A DNA stretch of 64,000 bases, from the NCBI RefSeq assembly GCF_004345605.1, contig NZ_SLVY01000015.1:62001-126000 (forward strand). Direction: 5' to 3'. How positions within the stretch are numbered: the first letter of the stretch is position 1; each line of letters begins with the position of its first letter. The DNA is from Rhodococcus sp. SMB37 (GTDB lineage: Bacteria; Actinomycetota; Actinomycetes; Mycobacteriales; Mycobacteriaceae). The notes below the pieces were generated by a model. It did not search any database. It was given only the letters and a program-made list of their open reading frames with translations, and was not told the origin of the DNA. Below, in pieces: positions 57,010-64,000 of the stretch. The position numbers were made by a program, and so were the translations under genes.

Positions 57010-58710
57010 ATGAACGAATTTCCGTGGTTGACGATCCTGTGGGTGCTCCCGGTTGTCGGTGCCGTCGTCGTTCTCGCGTTGCCGGCGCGGATGCGGACCC
57101 TCGCCAAGAGCGTCGCCGTCGTCGCCGGGCTGCTGACCCTCGCGGTTGCGGTGGTGCTCGCGGCGTTGTTCGAACCCGGTGGCGAGCAGTTCCAGTTCGT
57201 CGAATCGCACACGTGGATCCCCGCGTTCGGCGCCGGCTACACGCTCGGCGTCGACGGCATCGCGCTGGTACTCGTGCTGTTGACCGCGGTGCTGGTACCG
57301 CTGCTCCTCGTCGCCGGATGGCACGACGACCGGCATGCCATAGCGGAAGCCGCCCCCGCTTCCCGCCCCCGCGCCGCGCACACCTACACAGCGTTGATCC
57401 TGCTCGTCGAGGCGATGGTGCTCATCTCCTTCGTCTCCCTCGACATCCTTCTGTTCTACGTCTTCTTCGAAGCGATGCTCATCCCGATGTACTTCCTCAT
57501 CGGCGGGTTCGGTGGTCGCGGCAGTGAACGGGCCCAACGCTCCAGAGCCGCGGTGAAGTTCCTGATCTACAACCTGTTCGGCGGTCTGATCATGCTGGCC
57601 GCGGTCATCGGCCTGTATGTGGTCACAGCGCAGGCCGGGCTGGGGGAGTCGGGCACCGTCGGCACGTTCGACTTCCGGCGCATCGTCGAAGCAGCATCGT
57701 CGGGTGAGCTCGGCGCGACCCCCGCCGTCCTCAACGCGCTGTTCCTCGGTTTCATGTTCGCGTTCGCCGTCAAGGCCCCGCTGTGGCCGCTGCACAGCTG
57801 GCTTCCCGACGCGGCGGTGCAGACCACTCCCGTATCCGCGGTGCTGATGATGGCGGTGGTCGACAAGGTCGGCACATTCGGGATGCTGCGGTACTGCCTG
57901 CAACTGTTCCCCGACGCCTCGGTCTTCTTCGCACCGCTTGTCGTGACGCTGTCGGTGATCGGCATCGTCTACGGCGCGATGCTCGCGATCGGGCAGACCG
58001 ACGTGATGCGACTGATCGCGTACACCTCCATCTCGCACTTCGGGTTCATCATTCTGGGGATCTTCGCGATGACCAGTCAGGGCCAGGCCGGGTCGACGCT
58101 GTACATGGTCAACCACGGCATTTCCACCGCCGCGCTGTTCCTGATTGCCGGGTTCCTGGTGTCGCGGCGGGGATCCCGGGCGATCGCCGCGTACGGCGGA
58201 GTCCAGAAGATCGCACCGATCCTCGCCGGCACGTTCCTCATCGCGGGGCTCGCCACGCTCTCACTACCGGGCCTCGCGCCGTTCGTCAGCGAATTCCTCG
58301 TCTTCGTCGGCACCTACCCGCGGTATCAGGTCGCAGCGATCATCGCGACCATCGCGCTTGTCCTGTCCGCGCTCTACGTGCTGTGGCTCTACCAGCGCAT
58401 GATGGGCGGACCGGTACGCACAGACCACGGATTGGCACCGAGCGATCCTCCGGACGAGGGGTCGGGCGAGGGGCACGGAACCTCGATCACCGATCTCGTC
58501 CCCCGCGAAATCCTCGTGGTCGCACCGTTGATCGCCCTGCTGATCGTCCTCGGGGTCTATCCGAAACCGATGCTGGACGTGATCACTCCCGCTGTGGACC
58601 ACACCCTCATCACCGTCGGCGAAGAGGATCCCACACCACGCGTCCCAGCCGAGACACCGGTCGCCGACGGTGACACCGCCGTCGGCTCCGGAGGAGGTGC
58701 CCACAGATGA
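57010..58710 (+). CDS. nuoM: NADH-quinone oxidoreductase subunit M
   Basis: A 566-residue antiporter-like subunit related to NuoL and NuoN. Visible signatures are LFYVFFEAMLIPMYFLIG, VKAPLWPLHSWLPDAAVQ and DVMRLIAYTSISHFGFIILG. The C-terminal tail is hydrophilic. ATG 57010 follows GAGGGGGTGAGCCGAGC by 15 bp after nuoL. It overlaps nuoN by ATGA. Confidence 0.96.
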   Translation: MNEFPWLTILWVLPVVGAVVVLALPARMRTLAKSVAVVAGLLTLAVAVVLAALFEPGGEQFQFVESHTWIPAFGAGYTLGVDGIALVLVLLTAVLVPLLLVAGWHDDRHAIAEAAPASRPRAAHTYTALILLVEAMVLISFVSLDILLFYVFFEAMLIPMYFLIGGFGGRGSERAQRSRAAVKFLIYNLFGGLIMLAAVIGLYVVTAQAGLGESGTVGTFDFRRIVEAASSGELGATPAVLNALFLGFMFAFAVKAPLWPLHSWLPDAAVQTTPVSAVLMMAVVDKVGTFGMLRYCLQLFPDASVFFAPLVVTLSVIGIVYGAMLAIGQTDVMRLIAYTSISHFGFIILGIFAMTSQGQAGSTLYMVNHGISTAALFLIAGFLVSRRGSRAIAAYGGVQKIAPILAGTFLIAGLATLSLPGLAPFVSEFLVFVGTYPRYQVAAIIATIALVLSALYVLWLYQRMMGGPVRTDHGLAPSDPPDEGSGEGHGTSITDLVPREILVVAPLIALLIVLGVYPKPMLDVITPAVDHTLITVGEEDPTPRVPAETPVADGDTAVGSGGGAHR

Positions 58711-60347
58711 AGAATCTGGACAGCAATGTCGTTCTTGCGCAGGCGCTTCCCGCACCCGACATCGACTACGGTGTGCTCAGCCCGATGCTCATCGTGTTCG
58801 GGGTCGCGGTGGTGGGTGTCATCGTCGAGGCGTTCGCACCCGCCCGCGCCCGCTACGTGAGTCACCTCGTGCTGGCCTTCGCGGGCCTGATCGCGGCGCT
58901 CGTGGCGGTCATCCTGCTCGCGGGAACCGAGACCACCACCGCCGCCGGCGCGGTCGTGATCGACGGCCCGGCCCTCTACCTGCAGGGCGCGATATTGGTC
59001 GTATCGATCCTCGCGGTCGCGCTCATCGCCGAACGCGGTGTCGAGGGTGCACGAACGACGGTGGATGCCGCGGCGGCCTTGGATACCGCAGGAGCCGCAG
59101 TCGGTACGGGATCGACCCGGACGAGAACCGACGCGTTCGCTCCGCAGGCTGCGGCGGTACCCGGAAGCGCCGCCGAACGTGAAGCCACCGATGCGGGTAT
59201 CACACGCACCGAAGTGTTCCCGCTGGCGTTGTTCGCAGTCGGTGGCATGATGCTCTTCCCCGCGTCCGATGACCTGTTGACGATGTTCATTGCACTCGAA
59301 GTGCTCTCCCTGCCGCTGTATCTGCTGTGTGGGCTGTCGCGTCGACGTCGTTTGCTGTCGCAGGAGGCGGCACTCAAGTACTTCCTCCTCGGCGCGTTTT
59401 CGTCGGCGTTCTTCCTCTACGGTGTCGCGTTGCTCTACGGCTACGCGGGAACCATCTCGCTGGCGGGTATCGCCGACACTGTGGAGTCCGGTGGCGGCAG
59501 CGACATCACCGCCCTGATCGGTGTCGGTCTACTGTCCGTGGGCCTGCTGTTCAAAATCGGTGCGGTGCCGTTCCATTCGTGGACACCCGACGTCTATCAA
59601 GGCGCACCCACCGCGGTGACCGCGTTCATGGCCGCGGCGACGAAGATCGCGGCGTTCGGAGCGCTGCTCCGCGTGCTCTACGTCGCGGTGCCGGGACTGA
59701 GCGACGAGTGGCGCCCGATCCTCTGGGCAGTGGCCATCGCCACCATGCTGGTCGGCGCCGTCCTCGCGGTGACACAGACGGACGTCAAACGAATGCTGGC
59801 GTATTCGGCGATCAGCCATACCGGCTTCGTGCTCACCGGTGTCGTCGCCGCCAATGAGCAGGGCATCTCGTCGACGCTGTTCTATCTGGTCGTCTACGGG
59901 ATCGGCACCATCGGAGTGTTCGCGGTGGTCACCCTGATCCGCGACCCCGACGGCGAAGCCTGGGACCTGTCGCGCTGGGAGGGAGTGGGACGTCGTTCAC
60001 CGGTGCTGGGAGGCATCTTCGCACTGTTTCTGCTGTCGATGGCGGGGATCCCGCTCACCGGCGGATTCATCGCAAAGCTGAGCGTGTTCAGCGCCGCGAT
60101 CTCGGGCGGTGCGGTGCCGCTGGTGATCGTCGGCGTGGTCGCGAGCGCGATCGCCGCCTACTTCTATGTGCGGGTGATCGTGCTCATGTTCTTCCGCGAT
60201 CCACCGTCCGATGCGCCCGCGATCGTGCTGCCGAGCGTGCTCACAACGGTCACTATCGCGGTGACCGCCGTGATCACGCTGCTGCTCGGTATCGTGCCGC
60301 AACCGTTGCTCGATCTGGCCGGGCAGGCAGCCGTCTTCCTGTCCTGA
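58707..60347 (+). CDS. nuoN: NADH-quinone oxidoreductase subunit N
   Basis: A 546-residue antiporter-like subunit. The parts LFIALEVLSLPLYLLCGL-like helix, KIGAVPFHSWTPDVYQGAPT and DVKRMLAYSAISHTGFVLTG are typical. An Ala/Thr-rich hydrophilic insert of about 50 residues lies near residue 115-165. It is the last gene of the operon. No clear intrinsic terminator is seen behind it. Confidence 0.95.
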   Translation: MKNLDSNVVLAQALPAPDIDYGVLSPMLIVFGVAVVGVIVEAFAPARARYVSHLVLAFAGLIAALVAVILLAGTETTTAAGAVVIDGPALYLQGAILVVSILAVALIAERGVEGARTTVDAAAALDTAGAAVGTGSTRTRTDAFAPQAAAVPGSAAEREATDAGITRTEVFPLALFAVGGMMLFPASDDLLTMFIALEVLSLPLYLLCGLSRRRRLLSQEAALKYFLLGAFSSAFFLYGVALLYGYAGTISLAGIADTVESGGGSDITALIGVGLLSVGLLFKIGAVPFHSWTPDVYQGAPTAVTAFMAAATKIAAFGALLRVLYVAVPGLSDEWRPILWAVAIATMLVGAVLAVTQTDVKRMLAYSAISHTGFVLTGVVAANEQGISSTLFYLVVYGIGTIGVFAVVTLIRDPDGEAWDLSRWEGVGRRSPVLGGIFALFLLSMAGIPLTGGFIAKLSVFSAAISGGAVPLVIVGVVASAIAAYFYVRVIVLMFFRDPPSDAPAIVLPSVLTTVTIAVTAVITLLLGIVPQPLLDLAGQAAVFLS

Positions 60348-60483
60348 GCGGTCCGGCCACGTGACAGATCGGTCCGAGGACTCCTCGCGGTCCTGCGTCA
60401 GCCGCTCGACACGCGCGAGATCGGAGCTCGGTGGGCAGGACGGAGTGAGACCAGGTGTGGCGCAGCCGGTCACGCTGCAGACG

Positions 60484-61155
60484 TCATTCTTCGCGGCCGA
60501 GTGGATTCCGATACACGGTGGAGCAGCCGCTCTCGCGTACGAGAACATCGTCGAATGCAGCGATCAGTCCGTCCGGGAACCACCGCGCGCCATGATCGCT
60601 GCTGGTCGCGACGACGGTGAGGTTGCGGGTTCGTGCCGTGGTCACCAGTCTGGTCAGACGCTCACGGTCGGGGAGATCCAACTTCGCGATCGTCGTGGAG
60701 AGTCCTGCGAGGAGCAGTAGTCGTTGGGGCCCGGCGCCTGCTGAGTCCAACTCGGCGAGCATACGACCGATCTCATCCGGGGTAGCTGCCCAGGATGAGA
60801 CCCCGTCTCCTGCGTCGCGATACCCGGCGAGCCAGTGGTGGCGATGATGCGGATCGGCGACGAACAACTCGTGGGTGCGTCTGGACAGGACGCCCGTTGC
60901 CATGAGGGTGAGCGGCAGATTGGGGAAGTTCTCCGTGTCGCGTTGGTGCACGAGGAGGTTGCGTCCGGCAGTCACTGTCCACGCCACGGTGTTGCCCTCG
61001 CCGTCGCGCCCGAACGGGATGACGAGACTGTCCGCCCGATCCTGTGAGCGGCACACCGTGTTGATCCGGGCGTTGTCGGCGCGGGGCCGGCCGGAATGCG
61101 ACCGAACCGCGTTTGAACAGCTTCGATGCGTGGGCGGGATGACGGGATGCGCCAT
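60484..61155 (-). CDS. Degenerate FtsK/SpoIIIE-like protein without a P-loop
   Basis: About 223 residues. The part IPFGRDGEGNTVAWTVTAGRNLLV followed by HELFVADP resembles the start of an FtsK/TraB-type motor domain. Where Walker A should be, the sequence reads HQRDTENFPN, so it cannot be an active motor. LLLLAGLSTTIAKL sits at the Walker B position but lacks acidic residues. The downstream part (RTRNLTVVATSSDHGARWF) still has the fold's pattern. It is divergent from the frameshifted winged-helix gene. Both may be remains of a conjugative element. The start codon is uncertain. Confidence 0.5.
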   Translation of the reverse strand: MAHPVIPPTHRSCSNAVRSHSGRPRADNARINTVCRSQDRADSLVIPFGRDGEGNTVAWTVTAGRNLLVHQRDTENFPNLPLTLMATGVLSRRTHELFVADPHHRHHWLAGYRDAGDGVSSWAATPDEIGRMLAELDSAGAGPQRLLLLAGLSTTIAKLDLPDRERLTRLVTTARTRNLTVVATSSDHGARWFPDGLIAAFDDVLVRESGCSTVYRNPLGREE

Positions 61156-61170
61156 GTCGTGGTCCGTTCC

Positions 61171-61520
61171 ATGTCGGCGATGTCCGAATCTGTGTTCGAT
61201 ACCGCAGTCAGGCTAACCGTCGCCACCGACATGCAGGTGCGCCAGGCTCGAGGGCGGATTCCAGCGATCGTCGCAACACTCATGGTTCGGCAGAAGTATG
61301 GCCGTCCCGGTGCTACGGCCAAGGAGATCGCCCGCTTCGCGGGTGTCGCACCCACCGCCGCCTATCGGATGCTCAACCTGCTTGCCGCAGAGGGTTTCCT
61401 GGTGCCGAGGTGGTCGGGGGCCTGTGTCTGCAGGGCTCGCCGCTTCGGGTATCGCCGTCGGATTTCGAGCAGTTGCGGTTTCTCTACGAGGGGTCTCGTA
61501 GGCTCACCGGCCTGCGGTAG
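61171..61520 (+). pseudogene. Winged-helix protein gene, probably frameshifted
   Basis: The N-terminal frame from ATG 61171 gives a plausible HTH: GATAKEIARFAGVAPTAAYR, then MLNLLAAEGFLVPR. After about 61408 this frame becomes Arg/Cys-rich and improbable, ending at 61533. The minus-one frame from 61410 gives VVGGLCLQGSPLRVSPSDFE then QLRFLYEGSRRLTGLR and a stop at 61518-61520. One missing base near GGTGGTCGGGGG would explain this. The intact protein would have about 116 residues. It could be a relic of a mobile element, or the shift could be a sequencing error. Confidence 0.55.
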
Positions 61521-61583
61521 GTGCGACCCGTGAGTTCCGGCGTGTCGGCGACGTGTGTGCGCGATGCTCGGCGAAGGTGAGGT

Positions 61584-62864
61584 GTGGCAGCGTGGATCAA
61601 GGTCGTACTGCTCATTGTCGGCGGCTACACAGCGGCGGTCGTCCTCGGAGCTCCCACCGTCGACACCTATCCGATGGCGACAGGATTCGGCCCCGCGCCC
61701 GTGATGGCATCCGCGATCGCTGCCTCGGCAACCGGGGCGATCGTGGCGGCCCTGGTCGCGGCAGGAACTCGTCAGCGGTCTCTAGTGATCGCGGCAGTCC
61801 TGGCGGGTGCGCTCCTCGTGGCAATGGTGGCCTTGCCGGGCGCGTGGCGGTACGACACGTACATCTCGGCGGTCGGCGCCGGCTCGCTGCTCGGCGGCCT
61901 CGTGGTCATGTGTATCGGACCGCGACGAGTGCAGCTGCAGGCGGTGCTGGCCGCTGCGGGCGTTGCGGGCCTGCTGACTGCCGAACCGATCGCGGAGTTC
62001 CGGAACTTCGCCTCGGCACCGAGACGGTACGCGGACTACGTGGACGTCGGTTCCCCACCTGTCAACACCGTGTGGTTGCTTCTGGCGGTCGTCACGTTGG
62101 TTGCAGGGGCATCGATGTGGGTGATCGGCCGTGGCGATACGGCACCGATCGGTGAACGGAGGGGAAGCGGGCGAGAGGTGCTGGTCGGCATCGGCATTCC
62201 GGCGGTCGGGATGGGGCTGCACTGGTCGTTCGAGCGTGCCGTGATGTCGTCACGTGCGGAAACGCAGGAAGCGGGCAGATGGCTCCTGGGGGTCGTGGCG
62301 GTGGTGCTCGTGATCGCTGCTGCGTTGTGGTTGCGCGGGCGCACGGGAACGGTTCTTCTGGCGGCGATGGTACTGGCCGTGGTCGGGCGCGAGGCGGTCT
62401 CGTGGTCTCCCACGGTGTGGCCGCTGCTCCTGGTTCCGGTCGTCCTCGCCGGCGTCGGTGCCTGGCTCGGCCACCGTTCGCCCCGACCGCTGGTAGGTGT
62501 CGGTGTACTGGCGCTGATCGCAGCAACGGGGGTCGTCGCCGGTCGACCATGGGACGACATGAGCATTGCAGCGAATCTGTTCATGGTGCCACTTGCGGCT
62601 GCCTACACGATCGCCGCATCTCTGCCGTCCACCCCGCCGGTGGTGGCGACGTCGATGACGCTGCCGGCCGCGCTGGCGTTACCTCTTGTCGCGCAGTACG
62701 GGTGGACCGCCCACACCCCGCTCACGAGCGAGTCGGTCGGGTGGTCGTCGAACTCCTGGACGTGGATGTCCTCGGCCGTATCGGTGGCGGCGGTGGTGGC
62801 AATCGGGAGCGCGATGGCGTGGATTCGGTACCGCAGGCCGACCGATGTGCGCCGGCCGACGTGA
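61584..62864 (+). CDS. Polytopic membrane protein of unknown function
   Basis: A 426-residue protein with about ten to twelve hydrophobic helices spread over its length, for example VVLLIVGGYTAAVVLGA and LLGVVAVVLVIAAALWL. It has Arg-rich cytoplasmic loops. No transporter signature or catalytic motif stands out. GTG 61584 follows GAAGGTGAGG. It lies alone between the element relic and the tRNA gene. Confidence 0.7.
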   Translation: MAAWIKVVLLIVGGYTAAVVLGAPTVDTYPMATGFGPAPVMASAIAASATGAIVAALVAAGTRQRSLVIAAVLAGALLVAMVALPGAWRYDTYISAVGAGSLLGGLVVMCIGPRRVQLQAVLAAAGVAGLLTAEPIAEFRNFASAPRRYADYVDVGSPPVNTVWLLLAVVTLVAGASMWVIGRGDTAPIGERRGSGREVLVGIGIPAVGMGLHWSFERAVMSSRAETQEAGRWLLGVVAVVLVIAAALWLRGRTGTVLLAAMVLAVVGREAVSWSPTVWPLLLVPVVLAGVGAWLGHRSPRPLVGVGVLALIAATGVVAGRPWDDMSIAANLFMVPLAAAYTIAASLPSTPPVVATSMTLPAALALPLVAQYGWTAHTPLTSESVGWSSNSWTWMSSAVSVAAVVAIGSAMAWIRYRRPTDVRRPT

Positions 62865-62910
62865 CGGAGTGACGAGCAGGACGATGCACGAAACTGCGAT
62901 TGTTCGGCGG

Positions 62911-62987
62911 TGGTGCCCCCGGTGAGACTCGAACTCACACTGGACGGGTTTTGAATCCGTTTCCTCTGCCAATTGGGATACGGGGGC
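62911..62987 (-). tRNA. tRNA-Leu (anticodon CAA)
   Basis: The minus strand folds as a cloverleaf. The acceptor stem GCCCCCG pairs with CGGGGGC, the T arm GTGAG-TTCGAGT-CTCAC is perfect, and the anticodon loop TTCAAAA gives CAA. CCA is encoded (62911-62913). The anticodon stem has an A-C mismatch next to the loop. The variable loop is only about five bases, although bacterial tRNA-Leu normally has a long variable arm. So the amino-acid identity rests on the anticodon alone. Confidence 0.85.
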
Positions 62988-63098
62988 GTGGTGCGGAGAC
63001 CACTGTAAGGGATGGATGGACCGAGCGTGAACACCGGTACCCTTCTAACGTTCGATTCCCTCACGAGGGCATCCGCAGCGAGATGGGAAGGGCCCGCC

Positions 63099-63710
63099 AT
63101 GACAGCCGTGCCGCAAAACGACAACGCCGGGGCGAAGCGAGTCGTCGTCGCCGAAGACGAGGCGTTGATCAGGCTCGATCTGGTCGAAATGCTGCGCGAA
63201 GAGGGGTACGACGTGGTCGGCGAGGCCGGCGACGGGCAACGCGCGGTGGAGCTCGCCGAAGAGTTGGGACCCGACCTCGTGATCATGGATGTGAAGATGC
63301 CGCGCCGAGACGGAATCGACGCCGCATCGGAGATTGCGCAGAAGCGCATCGCCCCTGTGGTTATTCTCACAGCGTTCAGTCAGCGTGAACTCGTCGAACG
63401 TGCACGCGACGCAGGAGCCATGGCGTACCTGGTCAAGCCGTTCTCGAAGAGCGATCTGGTCCCGGCCATCGAGGTGGCGGTGAGCCGGTTCACCGAGGTC
63501 CGCGAACTCGAACGTGAGGTCCAGGGGCTGTCCGAGCGGTTCGAGACCCGCAAGCTCGTCGACCGGGCAAAGGGAACGTTGATGGACAAGCATGCGATGA
63601 CCGAACCGGAGGCCTTCCGCTGGATTCAGCGTGCGGCAATGGACCGGCGGACCACGATGAAGCAAGTCGCCGAGGTGATCATCGAGACACTGGGGGAGAC
63701 CGCCGGCTGA
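63099..63710 (+). CDS. pdtaR: Response regulator with RNA-binding ANTAR domain (PdtaR-like)
   Basis: A 203-residue regulator. The receiver domain has acidic residues in VVVAEDEALIRLD, the phospho-Asp in LVIMDVKMPRRDG (near residue 65), Thr in VVILTAFSQ and Lys in AYLVKPFSKSDL. After a coiled linker the ANTAR domain (VDRAKGTLMDKHAMTEPEAF, then RWIQRAAMDRR) binds paired RNA hairpins to relieve termination. It matches Rv1626 of M. tuberculosis, which is partnered by the kinase PdtaS encoded elsewhere. ATG 63099 follows GGGAAGGG. Confidence 0.94.
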   Translation: MTAVPQNDNAGAKRVVVAEDEALIRLDLVEMLREEGYDVVGEAGDGQRAVELAEELGPDLVIMDVKMPRRDGIDAASEIAQKRIAPVVILTAFSQRELVERARDAGAMAYLVKPFSKSDLVPAIEVAVSRFTEVRELEREVQGLSERFETRKLVDRAKGTLMDKHAMTEPEAFRWIQRAAMDRRTTMKQVAEVIIETLGETAG

Positions 63711-63785
63711 CCATCACCGGGGTCCGATCGCCCAAGTTCGTCGGGGTTGTCGTGGACGTCGTACCCGGTCCCTAGACTGACACCC

Positions 63786-64000
63786 GTGACCCGTGCATCC
63801 GCTTCGCCCTCGACCACCCCGGCCGCCGACGACCGTCCGACCCTTCTGCTCCTCGACGGACATTCGCTGGCATTCCGCGCGTTCTACGCGCTCCCGGCCG
63901 AGAACTTCAGAACTACCAGCGGACAGACCACCAATGCGGTCTACGGGTTCACCTCGATGCTGATCAACCTTCTGCGCGACGAGAAGCCCACACATGTGGC
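63786..64000 (+). CDS. polA: DNA polymerase I, N-terminal part (3' end outside window)
   Basis: The first ~71 residues of PolA. The segment PTLLLLDGHSLAFRAFYALP and TNAVYGFTSMLINLLRDEKPTHVA are the start of the 5'-3' exonuclease domain (metal-binding Asp in LLDGHS). The GTG at 63786 is the chosen start, 75 bp after pdtaR. The same pdtaR-polA neighbourhood exists in mycobacteria. Confidence 0.93.
   Translation, partial: MTRASASPSTTPAADDRPTLLLLDGHSLAFRAFYALPAENFRTTSGQTTNAVYGFTSMLINLLRDEKPTHV

Noticed and set aside
60348-60483. Intrinsic terminator after nuoN
   Set aside because: Only a short GAGGACTCCTC self-complementary stretch without a U-run; not convincing.

Overview
The window is about 67% GC, has short intergenic gaps, many ATGA/GTGA start-stop overlaps and frequent GTG starts. 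Its his, trp, lgt, pyk, tesB, nuo and pdtaR content and order fit a Nocardiaceae/Mycobacteriales actinomycete, most likely Rhodococcus. The genus is inferred from gene order and protein character, not from a database search.

Layout. 1-3335: the end of a UvrA-like gene, then hisA-impA-hisF-hisI. 3336-7153: a secreted GH19-like hydrolase, a small tautomerase, a GNAT enzyme, and a MarR regulator divergent from a DODA-type dioxygenase. 7220-16909: the tryptophan run trpE - Trp-associated membrane protein - trpC - trpB - trpA, then lgt, a TM2-domain protein, pyk and tesB. 16929-18013: a MarR/DJ-1 pair. 18074-22766: a sulfur-related run with a leaderless Cys-Cys-Cys leader peptide, a 2-oxoglutarate/Fe(II)-type oxygenase, a methionine-type ABC importer (metQ-metN-metI) and a ComB-like phosphatase.

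22790-33400 is accessory DNA. A solitary TnpB gene is bracketed by 18-bp direct repeats. Next to it lies a complete Tn7-like transposon whose ends can be placed to the base: 24354-33085, 8,732 bp, 12-bp terminal inverted repeats TGTAGGGTCTCG and a perfect 5-bp target duplication (ggtga). It carries tnsA-tnsB-tnsC-tniQ, each overlapping the next by 4 bp, and a lower-GC cargo of two secreted-protein genes. It interrupts a minus-strand gene. Removing the element and one copy of the duplication restores a 180-codon reading frame exactly. The tniQ gene carries a frameshift in a C run.

33477-44201: a MarR/GbsR-like regulator; a siderophore-type binding protein divergent from an exporter-fold ABC heterodimer with an IdeR-like box between them; two tandem membrane-anchored Hsp70-like proteins, the first ending in a seven-repeat RCC1 propeller; and an atypical response regulator. 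44402-60347: a full respiratory complex I operon in which nuoE and nuoF are one gene. 60484-64000: a degenerate FtsK-like gene and a frameshifted winged-helix gene (possible mobile-element debris), a polytopic membrane protein, a tRNA-Leu(CAA) with a short variable loop, the ANTAR response regulator pdtaR, and the start of polA.

The core genes serve amino-acid synthesis, lipoprotein maturation, glycolysis and respiration. The most unusual material is the base-resolved Tn7-like insertion, the cysteine leader, the Hsp70-RCC1 protein and the NuoE-NuoF fusion.
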